Notes: generated from the letters alone by a model not told the origin. A DNA stretch of 64,000 nucleotides from Williamsia muralis NBRC 105860 (GCF_001598915.1 NZ_BDAP01000002.1:434001-498000); one strand, 5' to 3'; counted from the first letter of the stretch, positions 17,564-28,390 are shown. Program-made: numbers and translations.

Positions 17564-18704
17564 CGGAACCGATGGCCTTCCGGGCGACGTTGGCTTCCAC
17601 TTCCTTCTTCCACGACTCCACCGGACGGGTGGTGTCGAGTTCGAACTCGAAGCGTTCGGTCATCTCCGGTGTCACGTCCGCGACGTCGACATAGAACTGC
17701 TCGTACCAGCGCCGTAGTTGGTAGACGGGACCGTCCTCCTCGCACAGCAGCGGGTTCTCGATGCGCGTCTTGTTCTTCCAGATCTCGATGTCCTGCTCGA
17801 AGCCCTTGGCGATGAACACACCGAAGTTCTTGGCCATCTCGTCTGCGGCGGCTCCTTCGAGCCGCTTGGATTTCTTGACGATCATGCCGTACTGCAGCAC
17901 GAACTGGTTGGCACTCACCGGGTAATGGCAGTTGATCAGGATGGATTCGACGTCATGGTCCTCGTACTGGTACACGAGGTCGTCGATCATGAATGACGGG
18001 CCGAAGTACGTGGCATCCGAACGACTCCCGAGCATCTTCGGTTGTCCAGAGGCGTGAGGACGCATGTCCTCACGGGCCTCGCCACGCATGAACTGGCTGG
18101 CCACATGCCCTTCGAACACGTTCTTGAAGTAGGTGGGGAACGAGTAGTGGACGTAGAAGAAGTGGGCCATGTCGACGATGTTGTCGACCACCTCGCGGCA
18201 GTTGGTGTCGACGGTGACCTGGTACCAGACCCAATCCGACCACTCATCGCTGAGCGCTCCCTCGATTCGGGGAATGGTCACATCTGCCGGCGGTGGCTTG
18301 CCTTCGGGATCGTTCCAGACGAACAGCATGCCGTCCTGGTCGAGCACCTTCCAGCTGCGCGTCTTCGCGACCGGGGGCACACGGCGCGCGTACGGGATCT
18401 TCTTGCACCGACCGCCCGCGCCCCATCGCCAGTCGTGGAACGGGCACGCGACCTCGTCGCCCTTGATGGTGCCCTGACTCAGGTCACCACCCATGTGCCG
18501 GCAGTACCCGTCGAGGACGGCCAATTTCCCTGAGCTGTCGGCGAATACCACGAGTTTGGTGCCAAATGCCTGGACGGAATGGGGCTGACCATCCTTGAAG
18601 GATTCGGAGAGGCCGAGGCAGTGCCAGCCGCGGGCGAATCGTGTGGGTGGGACCCCCGTGTCGATCTCACGGATCTCACCTGTTTCGGACTGCGAGGTGG
18701 TCAC
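17541..18704 (-). CDS. kshA: KshA, oxygenase of 3-ketosteroid 9alpha-hydroxylase
   Basis: A 387-residue Rieske oxygenase. The Rieske cluster ligands are Cys68-x-His70 and Cys87-x2-His90. The mononuclear iron site is NIVDMAHFFYVH with Asp178, His181 and His186, the arrangement and numbering seen in KshA. It hydroxylates C9 of 3-ketosteroids, which with Delta1 unsaturation breaks ring B. Its reductase is probably the KshB-like protein encoded at 38931-39986. It is divergent from the second hsaA-like gene, with a dyad element between them. Confidence 0.93.
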   Translation of the reverse strand: MTTSQSETGEIREIDTGVPPTRFARGWHCLGLSESFKDGQPHSVQAFGTKLVVFADSSGKLAVLDGYCRHMGGDLSQGTIKGDEVACPFHDWRWGAGGRCKKIPYARRVPPVAKTRSWKVLDQDGMLFVWNDPEGKPPPADVTIPRIEGALSDEWSDWVWYQVTVDTNCREVVDNIVDMAHFFYVHYSFPTYFKNVFEGHVASQFMRGEAREDMRPHASGQPKMLGSRSDATYFGPSFMIDDLVYQYEDHDVESILINCHYPVSANQFVLQYGMIVKKSKRLEGAAADEMAKNFGVFIAKGFEQDIEIWKNKTRIENPLLCEEDGPVYQLRRWYEQFYVDVADVTPEMTERFEFELDTTRPVESWKKEVEANVARKAIGSDAAIALH

Positions 18705-18788
18705 GATGCGTCCGTCCTTTCCTTGAGGAGTTGCGGCAGAACAGTTGTGACCCGAACGCTAGGTGACCACGGCCACATTCACGGCGGA

Positions 18789-18808
18789 GGTCTCACTAAC
18801 CGAGACCT
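18789..18808 (+). promoter_or_regulatory. GTCTC-type dyad element, copy F
   Basis: GGTCTCACTAACCGAGACCT has perfect arms GGTCTC/GAGACC (18789-18794 and 18802-18807). It is in the divergent promoter of kshA and the second hsaA-like gene. Confidence 0.65.
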
Positions 18809-18879
18809 GGTCAATGCGGTGCCCGGGCCCGTCGGCCTACCATCGCGAAACCACTGCGCTGCATCGATGGAGTTCGAAG

Positions 18880-20046
18880 ATGACAAACGAGACGCTGCAC
18901 TCGGTCCGTGACCTGCTGCCCGGCATCGCCGACCAAGCGCGGGTGGTCGACGAGACACGTCGGGTGTCCGACGACGTGATCGAGGATCTGCAGAACACCG
19001 GCGTGCTGAGGATGTTGCAGCCCAAGCGGTATGGGGGATCGGAGATCGATCCGGTCGAGTTCTACGAAGTGGTGCGCGCCATTTCGGGGGCCTGTGGTTC
19101 CACGGGCTGGATCGTGTCGGTACTGGGTGTGCACCCGTGGCACCTGGCCCTGTTCGACCAGCGCGCACAGGAGGACGTCTGGGGCCACAACCGGCTCGCA
19201 CTCGTGTCGTCGGCCTACGCGCCGATGGGCCAATTGCTGCCGGTGGAGGGTGGATACGAGCTCTCGGGTACCTGGAAGTTCTCGTCGGGATGTGACCATG
19301 CATCGTGGGCGCTGCTCGGTGCCCTGCAGTTCGGGGCAGAGGGCCGGCCGGTCGACTTCATGACCGTGCTCGTTCCACGCGCCGACTACACCATCCAGGA
19401 CGTCTGGGACGTGGTGGGAATGCGGGGCACCGCGAGCAACGAGATCACGGTGACCAAAGCCTTTGTGCCCGAACATCGGACGATCCGCAACTACGAGACG
19501 GCCCAACTGCGGGGCCCTGGCCAGAAGATCAACTCAGGTCCGCTGTACCGGCTGCCGTTTGCCACGATCTTCACCTCCGCCATCGCGGCTCCGATCGTGG
19601 GTGTGGTCGCGGGGTGTCACGAGTCCTACGTGAACGTGATGCGTGAGCGGGTGCGGCTCAGTCTCGGCGGCGGACGATTCGCCGAAGACCACGTCGCTCA
19701 GGTGTCGGTGGCCCGCGCCGCATCCGAGATCGACGCCGCGACACTGCAGATGGATCGCAACGTCCGCGACATGTGGGACCTCGCACGCGCCGGGGAGGAT
19801 GTGCCGAAGTGGATGCGACTGCGGGCCCGCCGCGATCAGGTGCGCGCCACCGAGCGGGCGCTCGAGGCGATCGACCTGCTGTTCAAGACCGCCGGAGGCA
19901 ATTCGCTGACGCGCGGCAACCCCATCGAGCGTGCATGGCGGGACGCCCACGCGGGCAGCGTCCACGTCGCCAACGAACCCGAGCGGGCGCTGGCACTATA
20001 CGGCCGCGGCGCATTTGGGCTGCCCGTCGAGGACAATCTGGTCTGA
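18880..20046 (+). CDS. Second HsaA-like flavin-dependent monooxygenase
   Basis: A 388-residue protein with the same landmarks as the HsaA at 14239: RMLQPKRYGG, GVHPWHLALFD, a GMRGTASNEI segment and AWRDAHAGSVH near the end. It starts at the ATG at 18880. As a paralogue it may hydroxylate a related phenolic steroid, for example one retaining a 7- or 12-hydroxyl, or act on another position. It lacks a reductase partner of its own, so it may share HsaB. Convergent with kstD copy two, with only 17 bp between stops. Confidence 0.82.
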   Translation: MTNETLHSVRDLLPGIADQARVVDETRRVSDDVIEDLQNTGVLRMLQPKRYGGSEIDPVEFYEVVRAISGACGSTGWIVSVLGVHPWHLALFDQRAQEDVWGHNRLALVSSAYAPMGQLLPVEGGYELSGTWKFSSGCDHASWALLGALQFGAEGRPVDFMTVLVPRADYTIQDVWDVVGMRGTASNEITVTKAFVPEHRTIRNYETAQLRGPGQKINSGPLYRLPFATIFTSAIAAPIVGVVAGCHESYVNVMRERVRLSLGGGRFAEDHVAQVSVARAASEIDAATLQMDRNVRDMWDLARAGEDVPKWMRLRARRDQVRATERALEAIDLLFKTAGGNSLTRGNPIERAWRDAHAGSVHVANEPERALALYGRGAFGLPVEDNLV

Positions 20047-20063
20047 AGCCAGCGTGGGATCGG

Positions 20064-21608
20064 TTATCGGAGCATGTGCTGGACGGCCCGATAGGCGAAC
20101 GCCATCGCGGTCCCGAGAGGTACTCCGGGTCCCGGATAGAACCGGCCGCTGAGTGAAGCACTCGTGTTACCGGCCGCGTAGAGACCGTCGATGGCAGTGC
20201 CGTCCTGACGTAGCGCGCGGCCGTCGACATCGGTTCGCACACCTCCCTTGGTGCCGAGGTCGCTGAGGATGATCCGGGCCGCATAGAAGGGTCCGGTGGA
20301 GATCGGCCGCAAGGCCGCGTTGGGTGCTTCTGCAGCCTTGCTCGGTCGGCAGAAGAACGTGTCGTAGGGGTCTTCGCCGCGTCGGAACTGCTCGTCGACC
20401 CCGGCCTTGGCGTAGCCGTTGAACTGCTCGACCGTGCGGCGCAGTGTGCCGGAGGGAACGCCGATCTTGTCTGCGAGCGCCTCGATCGTGTCCGCCTGCA
20501 CCCAGGTGCCGGCGTCGAGATGTTCTGCGGCCGATGCCTGGGGGATCGAGATGGCCGGCAGCACCGGGCCACCTTCGGCGGAGTCGAAGACGAAATACGA
20601 GGGGATGGCGGAGTCGGCGCCCCGGGCGATCATGGCCCGACCGAATTGGTCGTAGGGGAGTGACTCGTTGAGGTACCGTTCGCCCGATCCGTCGACCAAG
20701 ATGCCGCCGCGGACGCAGACCATGAAAGCGCCGGAGCCGTCCGGCATCTCGACGCCCGGGCACCACCACGCCTCGTCGAGAAGGGCGGTGTCGGCGCCCG
20801 CATCCACTGCCGCCCGGATGAGGTCACCCGTGTTGGCACCGTTGGGGCCCATCGTCCATGCGGCGCGGCCGGGTGTGCCGTTGGCCGCTCGCAATTCCGC
20901 ATTGCTCTCGATGCCGCCGGCAGCGAGGAGGACGCCGCGGTCGGCGCGGATGGAGAAGGTCTCGCCGGTCGCGGTGACGGCCTCGACCCCGACGACCCGT
21001 CCATCGTCGACGATGAGTCGGCGGGCCGCGGTGCCGGTACGGAGATCGGCGTGGCCGGTCCCTCGCAACGCCAGGAGCAAACGGCCGATGAGTGCACGTC
21101 CACCGATCAGGGTTTCGTCGGGATGTGATCGGCCGGCCCGATCGACATCGGGTTCGGGCCGGATCAGTTCACGTAGGTCGCCGATCTCGGCGCTGGGCAG
21201 ATCGAGGGGATTGATCGCCCGGCCGGCGTCCATCCTGCCCGGGGCGCGGTAGTAGTCGGGAAAAGCCCGCCATTCGAACTCGATGTTCGGGTCGCTCTCG
21301 AGGAAGTCGACGAGGGTCGGAGCGGTGGCCAGGTAGGCCTCCTGGCGATCGACGTCGTTGTCTCCGACCACGGCGCGCAGATAGGTGCGCGCCTTCTCGG
21401 GGGTGTCGCCGATCCCGGCCCGTTCCTGCACGGCCGTTGCCGGCAGCCACACAGCGGCGCCCGAATAGGCAGATGTGCCACCGAACAGGCTGGTCTTCTC
21501 CAGGACGACCGTGTCGAGGCCCTGTGCCGCCGCCGTGTATGCGCCGGTCAGGGCGCCGCCGCCGGAACCGACGACCAGTACGTCGCATCGGATGGTCCAG
21601 TCCTGCAT
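20064..21608 (-). CDS. kstD: 3-ketosteroid dehydrogenase (KstD family), second copy
   Basis: A 514-residue FAD enzyme with VVGSGGGALTG, FGGTSAYSGAAVWLP, and a C-terminal GLYAAGNTSAS followed by FYPGPG, where Tyr and the Gly four residues later match the KstD active site. A PDYYR segment near 120 supplies another Tyr. The ATG at 21608 is preferred because GGAGG lies 8 nt upstream; in-frame ATGs at 21614 and 21623 are too close to or overlap it. Two KstD-type enzymes in one island suggest one acts at C1-C2 and the other at C4-C5, as needed for substrates with a saturated ring A. Confidence 0.88.
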   Translation of the reverse strand: MQDWTIRCDVLVVGSGGGALTGAYTAAAQGLDTVVLEKTSLFGGTSAYSGAAVWLPATAVQERAGIGDTPEKARTYLRAVVGDNDVDRQEAYLATAPTLVDFLESDPNIEFEWRAFPDYYRAPGRMDAGRAINPLDLPSAEIGDLRELIRPEPDVDRAGRSHPDETLIGGRALIGRLLLALRGTGHADLRTGTAARRLIVDDGRVVGVEAVTATGETFSIRADRGVLLAAGGIESNAELRAANGTPGRAAWTMGPNGANTGDLIRAAVDAGADTALLDEAWWCPGVEMPDGSGAFMVCVRGGILVDGSGERYLNESLPYDQFGRAMIARGADSAIPSYFVFDSAEGGPVLPAISIPQASAAEHLDAGTWVQADTIEALADKIGVPSGTLRRTVEQFNGYAKAGVDEQFRRGEDPYDTFFCRPSKAAEAPNAALRPISTGPFYAARIILSDLGTKGGVRTDVDGRALRQDGTAIDGLYAAGNTSASLSGRFYPGPGVPLGTAMAFAYRAVQHMLR

Positions 21609-21676
21609 CGTCATTGCCTCCATCGGGTCTGTCGTTCGTTTTCACGCAATCCCAATACGCGGGGCATTGCTCCGCA

Positions 21677-21696
21677 GGTCCCACTCACCGGGAAAA
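21677..21696 (+). promoter_or_regulatory. GTCTC-type dyad element, copy G
   Basis: GGTCCCACTCACCGGGAAAA, between the divergent kstD copy two and TetR genes, 40 bp before the TetR ATG. Confidence 0.6.
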
Positions 21697-21736
21697 GTGC
21701 GCAATTTCCTACGGTGATGAGAGAGTCAGTCACCAC

Positions 21737-22384
21737 ATGATGTTGGTGTCGCATGACGGGAGATGGACGTTGCCGAGAATTGGCGAGGCGAGGGACGCGG
21801 CGGAACCCAGTTCCGACGATCAGCGGGCCCGTCATGTGCGGATGCTGGAGGCCGCGGCCGAACTCGCGACCGAGAAAGAGCTGGCGCGGGTTCAGATGCA
21901 CGAGGTGGCCAAGCGTGCGGGTGTCGCGATCGGCACGCTCTACCGGTACTTTCCGTCCAAGACGCATCTGTTCGTCGCCGTCATGGTCGAGCAGATCGAT
22001 CAGATCAGGGACAACCTCGACAGGCGGCCACCCGCGGGTCAGGGTCCGGATGCGATCTACGAGGTACTGGTCCGAGCGACCCGTGCGCTGCTTCGCCGCC
22101 CCGCGCTCTCCACTGCGATGATCCAGTCGAACAGCACGGCCAACGCCGCCACCGTGCCGGACGCGGGGAAGGTGGACCGCGTGTTCCACCAGATCTTGCT
22201 CGAGGCCGCGGGCATCGAGAATCCGTCCGAGGACGATTCCACCGCGGTCCGGTTGATGATGCAGCTCTGGCTGGGCGTCATCCAGTCGTGCCTTAACGGC
22301 CGCATCTCCATCCCGGATGCCGAGTCGGACATTCGTACCGCGTGCGACCTCCTGCTGACGCGGTTGTCCACGAACTTGTACTGA
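21737..22384 (+). CDS. KstR-like TetR-family regulator
   Basis: A 215-residue TetR protein whose DNA-binding region (VQMHEVAKRAGVAIGTLYRY) is very close to that of KstR, the repressor of cholesterol genes. Its operators are probably the CTAG-type palindromes S1-S4 in the island, one of which overlaps its own stop codon and another lies before the following thiolase operon. KstR-family repressors respond to steroid acyl-CoA intermediates. Start is the ATG at 21737 or 21740. The name KstR3 used for the cholate-cluster regulator of Rhodococcus may apply, but orthology is not shown here. Confidence 0.88.
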   Translation: MMLVSHDGRWTLPRIGEARDAAEPSSDDQRARHVRMLEAAAELATEKELARVQMHEVAKRAGVAIGTLYRYFPSKTHLFVAVMVEQIDQIRDNLDRRPPAGQGPDAIYEVLVRATRALLRRPALSTAMIQSNSTANAATVPDAGKVDRVFHQILLEAAGIENPSEDDSTAVRLMMQLWLGVIQSCLNGRISIPDAESDIRTACDLLLTRLSTNLY

Positions 22385-22396
22385 AATACATTCTTG
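22381..22396 (+). promoter_or_regulatory. KstR-like half-conserved site S4
   Basis: CTGAAATACATTCTTG shares AATACATTCT exactly with S3 and 13 of 16 positions overall. It overlaps the TetR stop codon, 86 bp before S3. Confidence 0.4.
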
Positions 22397-22456
22397 CTCG
22401 CCGCGCGCCGCGGTAGGGGGCTCTCCACGAATGCAGGTGATTGTGCGCATTGCTGA

Positions 22457-23692
<1,236 letters not shown>

Positions 23693-23744
23693 CAACTCGC
23701 CGGATGCCCGGCGGACACCGCGCACGACAGGAATTTGAACCAAT

Positions 23745-25934
23745 ATGGGAATTGAACTGAGCGACGACCACCGCGACCTGCGCGATTCGGTGCGGGGGTG
23801 GGCGGAACGCCACGCCACGCCCGCGGTGATACGCGATGCCGTCGAAGCCAAATCCGAAGCGCGACCCGTTTTTTGGAACTCGCTGGCGGCGCTCGGCATG
23901 CTGGGACTGCACCTGCCGGAAGAATTCGGCGGCGCGGGAGCCGGATTCGTGGAGCTGGCCATTGTCACCGAAGAGCTCGGTCGATCGATGGTGCCCGGGC
24001 CGTTCTTGCCGACCGTCATCGTCTCGGCTGTCCTGCACGAGGCCGGGCGAACCGCCGAGCTGGCACCTCTTGCCGATGGCTCCATGCTGGCTGCCGTTGC
24101 GCTGCAACCAGGCTCACTGCGGCTGATCCGTGACGGCGACACCGTGACACTGGCCGGAAGATCCGGTCACGTTCTCGGTGGTCAGGTTGCAGACCTGTTC
24201 TTGGTGGCCGTCGACGACAACGGCGACCGTGCGTTTGTGGTGGTTCGCCGCGACCAAGTGTCGGTGACAGAACTGCCCAGTCACGATCTCGTGCGACGAA
24301 ATGCGCAGATCGAAGCCGAGAACGTGGAACTCGACCCCGAAGACGTCCTCGATCTGGATCCGAAGCGGGTCCTCGACCTCGCGTCGACACTGTTCTCTGC
24401 GGAAGCCGCAGGTCTGGCCGGCTGGGCCACCAACACCGCGGCTGAATATGCCCGGGTACGACAGCAATTCGGCCGGGCCATCGGTCAGTTCCAGGGTGTC
24501 AAGCACAAGGCCGCGCGGATGCTCGCCTCCACCGAACAGGCCCGGGTGACCGCATGGGACGCCGCCCGCGCGATGGCGCCGTCGACAGAACGGTCCGAGG
24601 CGTCGTTGGCCGCCGCTGTCGCAGGGGCCGTGGCCCCGGAGGCGGCCTTCACCGTCACCAAGGACTGCATCCAGATCCTCGGCGGCATCGGGTACACCTG
24701 GGAGCACGACGCTCACCTGTACATGCGGCGCGCCCAATCCCTCCGGATCCTGCTCGGATCCACCGCCATCTGGCGACGACGGGTGGCGAGCCTGACGATC
24801 GATGGGGCCCGTCGTGTGCTCGGCATCGACTTGCCTGCGGAGGCCGAGGCGATCCGTGCCGACATCCGGTCGGAGCTGGCCGGCGCCACGTCGCTGGACA
24901 CGAGCAAGCGAGCAAACTACCTGGCTGACAGAGGCTATACCGCACCGCATTTCGCCGAGCCCTGGGGTAAGGGGGCCGACGCGGTGACGCAATTGGTCAT
25001 CGCCGAGGAAATGCGCGCGGCGGCTCTGGAGCCGCACGACATGATCATCGGCAACTGGGTGGTCCCGACGCTGATCGCCCATGGAGACGACCAGCAACTG
25101 CAGCGCTTCGTGCCGCCGTCTCTACGGGGCGACATCGTCTGGTGCCAGCTGTTCTCCGAACCAGGGGCCGGATCGGACCTTGCCGGGCTGAGCACCAAGG
25201 CCACCAAGGTCGACGGCGGCTGGAGACTGCAGGGACAAAAGGTGTGGACGTCCGGTGCGCGCGACGCCCACTGGGGCATCTGCCTGGCCCGCACGGACGG
25301 CGACGCCGCGAAACACAAAGGTTTGTCGTACTTCCTGGTCGACATCCAGAACAGTCCTGGCCTCGACATCAGGCCACTGCGCGAGATCACCGGCGAGTCA
25401 CTGTTCAACGAGGTGTTCCTCGACGACGTGTTCGTCCCCGACGACTGCCTCGTCGGCGAGCCCGGCGAAGGCTGGAAGCTCGCGCGCACCACACTGGCGA
25501 ACGAACGGGTCTCACTGTCGAACGACTCGTCGTTGGGATCGGGTGGGGAAACGCTGCTGAACCTGGCCGCGTCGGTGCCCGGCGGTCTCGACGACGAGCA
25601 ACTGACCGTTCTCGGAAAAGTGCTGTGCGACGCACAGTCTGGCGGCTTGATGGCGCTCCGGACCACACTGCGCTCGCTCGCCGGAGGACAACCCGGAGCC
25701 GAGTCGTCCATCGCCAAGCTGCTGGGCGTCGAGCACATCCAGCAGATTTGGGAGGTGGCGATGGAGTGGACCGGGCCTGATGCGCTTCTCGGAGAACAGG
25801 ACCGGTGGTCGCCCACGCAGCAGTTCCTGAACTCGCAGTGTCTGTCCATCGCCGGTGGTACCACCAACGTCCAGCTGAACATCATCGGTGAGCGGATCCT
25901 CGGCCTACCTCGCGACCCCGCGCCCGGCAAGTGA
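23745..25934 (+). CDS. Fused double acyl-CoA dehydrogenase, CasC/FadE34 type
   Basis: A 729-residue protein made of two acyl-CoA dehydrogenase units. The first (about 1-350) ends with GGIGYTWEHDAHLYMRRAQS; the second (about 360-729) has the FAD signature LFSEPGAGSDLAG and ends with GGTTNVQLNIIGERILGLP. This size and layout match FadE34 (ChsE3) and the cholate enzyme CasC, which desaturate five-carbon steroid side chains as their CoA thioesters. It lies 52 bp after the thiolase. Confidence 0.88.
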   Translation: MGIELSDDHRDLRDSVRGWAERHATPAVIRDAVEAKSEARPVFWNSLAALGMLGLHLPEEFGGAGAGFVELAIVTEELGRSMVPGPFLPTVIVSAVLHEAGRTAELAPLADGSMLAAVALQPGSLRLIRDGDTVTLAGRSGHVLGGQVADLFLVAVDDNGDRAFVVVRRDQVSVTELPSHDLVRRNAQIEAENVELDPEDVLDLDPKRVLDLASTLFSAEAAGLAGWATNTAAEYARVRQQFGRAIGQFQGVKHKAARMLASTEQARVTAWDAARAMAPSTERSEASLAAAVAGAVAPEAAFTVTKDCIQILGGIGYTWEHDAHLYMRRAQSLRILLGSTAIWRRRVASLTIDGARRVLGIDLPAEAEAIRADIRSELAGATSLDTSKRANYLADRGYTAPHFAEPWGKGADAVTQLVIAEEMRAAALEPHDMIIGNWVVPTLIAHGDDQQLQRFVPPSLRGDIVWCQLFSEPGAGSDLAGLSTKATKVDGGWRLQGQKVWTSGARDAHWGICLARTDGDAAKHKGLSYFLVDIQNSPGLDIRPLREITGESLFNEVFLDDVFVPDDCLVGEPGEGWKLARTTLANERVSLSNDSSLGSGGETLLNLAASVPGGLDDEQLTVLGKVLCDAQSGGLMALRTTLRSLAGGQPGAESSIAKLLGVEHIQQIWEVAMEWTGPDALLGEQDRWSPTQQFLNSQCLSIAGGTTNVQLNIIGERILGLPRDPAPGK

Positions 25935-25968
25935 GGCAACCCGTTCGCACCACAAAGGAGTCCTGACC

Positions 25969-26838
25969 GTGGCTATCGATCGACTCGCAGCACTGGCCGC
26001 TGAGCCCTCCGTTCGAGAGGTGTCCTGGACCGAGCGGGACGTGTTGCTGTATCACCTCGGGATCGGTGCGGGCGCAGATCCCGTCGCTCCGGCGGAATTG
26101 CGCTGGGTGTACGAGAAGAACATCAGCGTGCTCCCTACGTTCGCCATGGTTGCCGGACAGGGTGTTTCGGCGGGGGACATCGCACCGCCCGGGATGAACC
26201 TGCCTGGAATCGACATCGACCTCCGCAAGATCCTGCACGGCGGTCAGTCGCTCACGATGCACGGCCCCATCCCCGCCTCTGGGTCAGGGGTACTGTCCTC
26301 CCGCGTCGCGGATGTCTGGGACAAGGGCAAGGCGGCGGTCATCGTCTTGGAGCAGGCGGCCGCCGACGTGGACGGGAACCCGTTGTGGACCAGCGAGATG
26401 CAGATCTGGGCCAGAGGTGAGGGCGGATTCGGAGGCCCCGCGGGCCCCGAGACGTCCGCAGTCGCCCCGGACCGTGCGCCGGACAAGGTACTCAGATCGC
26501 CGACCACCGCCCGACAAGCCCTTGTCTACCGTCTCAGCGGCGACATGAACCCTCTGCACGCGGATCCGGATTTCGCCGCGCACGCCGGTTTCGATCGGCC
26601 CATCCTGCACGGCCTGGCATCCTACGGTGTGGTCTGTAAGGCCGTCGTCGATGACATCCTCGGCGGTGATGCCGATGCCGTAGACACTTTTTCGGCGCGG
26701 TTCGCCGGTTCGATCTATCCCGGTGAGGCCATCGAGACATCGGTGTGGCGCGAGGACAACCGGCTCATCCTGCACGCTGTCTGCCCGGACCGTGATGGTC
26801 AGGCGGTATTGACCCACGCCCACATGGAGATCCGATGA
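25969..26838 (+). CDS. MaoC-type 2-enoyl-CoA hydratase, Hsd4B-like
   Basis: A 289-residue double-hotdog protein of the hydratase-2 family. The catalytic motif is YRLSGDMNPLHADPDFA, with Asp and His at the usual spacing, followed by PILHGL. It would hydrate the side-chain enoyl-CoA made by the preceding dehydrogenase. The GTG at 25969 is chosen because AAGGAG lies 8 nt upstream. Its stop overlaps the thioesterase start (ATGA). Confidence 0.88.
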   Translation: MAIDRLAALAAEPSVREVSWTERDVLLYHLGIGAGADPVAPAELRWVYEKNISVLPTFAMVAGQGVSAGDIAPPGMNLPGIDIDLRKILHGGQSLTMHGPIPASGSGVLSSRVADVWDKGKAAVIVLEQAAADVDGNPLWTSEMQIWARGEGGFGGPAGPETSAVAPDRAPDKVLRSPTTARQALVYRLSGDMNPLHADPDFAAHAGFDRPILHGLASYGVVCKAVVDDILGGDADAVDTFSARFAGSIYPGEAIETSVWREDNRLILHAVCPDRDGQAVLTHAHMEIR

Positions 26839-27479
26839 CCCTTCACCCCACCGTCGGTAATGCGCCTGACGGAACCGTGCTCACCTCGGCGCCTCAGGAC
26901 AGGCCCGTCGACCGCGCCACCGCTGCGGCGCGTCGGATCGTGGACGCCCTGTTGCGCACGGACCGGACGAATGCCAATCTGCAACGGGTCGCCGAGGAGC
27001 TGGACAACATCGCCGAGCACCTCGAAGAACACTCGCCGGAGATCGCCGAGCGGCTGATCGACATGTGGCACGGCGAAGGCGTCACCCGCCACGACCCGGT
27101 CACCGGACCAGAGAATGCGATTGCGCCGCCGCTGACACTGGCCGGCCGCGAGGACGGTTCGGTAGAAGGTGAAGTGACACTGACATTTCCATACCAGGGA
27201 CCACCCGGGCACCTTCATGGCGGCGTGGCAGCAATGCTTCTCGACCACACCCTCGGTGTGGCGAATGCCTGGGCGGGCCGTAGCGGTGCCACAGCACAAC
27301 TCAACGTCCGCTACCACCGTCCTACGCCTCTGTTCGAACCGCTGACCGTGAGCGGCCGGATGGTCGCCGAAGAGGGGATCAAGATCAATACCGTCGGCGA
27401 CATTCGCACTGCCGACGGCACCGTATGTGTCTCGGTTGAGGCACTGTTCATCGACAAGACGGTGCCGCGCCCTCGATAG
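26835..27479 (+). CDS. PaaI-type hotdog thioesterase
   Basis: A 214-residue protein. The N-terminal third is helical and charged; the C-terminal half is a 4HBT/PaaI hotdog (GHLHGGVAAMLLDHTLG near 126-142). It may release a steroid acid from CoA. That would explain why the island has a second acyl-CoA ligase for the three-carbon intermediate. Overlaps the MaoC gene by 4 bp. Confidence 0.78.
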   Translation: MTLHPTVGNAPDGTVLTSAPQDRPVDRATAAARRIVDALLRTDRTNANLQRVAEELDNIAEHLEEHSPEIAERLIDMWHGEGVTRHDPVTGPENAIAPPLTLAGREDGSVEGEVTLTFPYQGPPGHLHGGVAAMLLDHTLGVANAWAGRSGATAQLNVRYHRPTPLFEPLTVSGRMVAEEGIKINTVGDIRTADGTVCVSVEALFIDKTVPRPR

Positions 27480-27504
27480 GTGCGGGCCGATGAAGGGGTG
27501 TTTC

Positions 27505-28293
27505 ATGGCCACACTGAACGGACGGGTGGCCGTGGTCACCGGCGCCGGTATGGGGATCGGCAAGGGTGTCGCCGGGGCGCTCGCACGCGAGGGTGCATCG
27601 GTGATGGTTGCCGAGATCGACCGCACGGCAGGTGAAGCCACCGCGGCGTGGTTGCGGGACGAGTGGGGTGCGGAGGCGGAATTCGTGTCCACCGACGTCA
27701 CAGACAAGGCGCAGGTCGTCGGAATGGTCGACGCCGCTGTGCGCCGTTTCGCCAGGCTCGACGTCCTGGTCAACAACGCTTGGCGAGGGTCGGGTTACGC
27801 GCGGCTGGAGAACATGACCGACGACCAGATGCGTGGTGGTTTCGACATGGCCGTGATGGCGGCATTCTGGGCGATGAAGGCTGCGCTGCCCGAATTGCAG
27901 CGGCACGGTACCGGGCGGGTCATCAATCTGTGCTCCCTCAACGGCGTGAACGCGCACATGCATTCGGTGCAGTACAACGCAGCCAAAGAGGCACTGCGCA
28001 CCCTGACGCGCACCGCCGCCCGCGAGTGGGCGCCAAAACAGGTGTGCTGCAACGTCATCTGCCCAGGTGCCCAGAGTGAGGCATATCGGCGCATGGCTGA
28101 TGGGAATCCGCAGATGGCGTCGGCGATGGCTTCAGCCAATCCGATGGGCCGCATCGGTGACCCGCTCGAGGACATCGGACCCGTTGCGGTGTTCCTGGCC
28201 GGCGACGCCAGTCGGTACCTGACGGGGAACACACTGTTCGTCGACGGCGGTGCGCACATCAACGGCGTGCAGTGGGCGCCGGCTGTCGACTAG
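27505..28293 (+). CDS. Short-chain dehydrogenase/reductase
   Basis: A 262-residue SDR with TGAGMGIGKG, NNAWRG and the catalytic YNAAK. It starts at the ATG at 27505 after AAGGGG; the ATG at 27490 lacks a ribosome-binding site. The protein resembles the SDRs at 40885 and 43557 in the variant after NNA. As the last gene of the thiolase operon it may oxidise a hydroxyl of the steroid nucleus or side chain. Confidence 0.78.
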   Translation: MATLNGRVAVVTGAGMGIGKGVAGALAREGASVMVAEIDRTAGEATAAWLRDEWGAEAEFVSTDVTDKAQVVGMVDAAVRRFARLDVLVNNAWRGSGYARLENMTDDQMRGGFDMAVMAAFWAMKAALPELQRHGTGRVINLCSLNGVNAHMHSVQYNAAKEALRTLTRTAAREWAPKQVCCNVICPGAQSEAYRRMADGNPQMASAMASANPMGRIGDPLEDIGPVAVFLAGDASRYLTGNTLFVDGGAHINGVQWAPAVD

Positions 28294-28390
28294 GCGCTGC
28301 CCTCTGACAGAGCCTGGTTGCACGCGAGTCGGGGTCGTCCGGCCGGATGTGACGCTGCGGGGCATCTTGTGTGCAGCTGGACCCGCGAGG

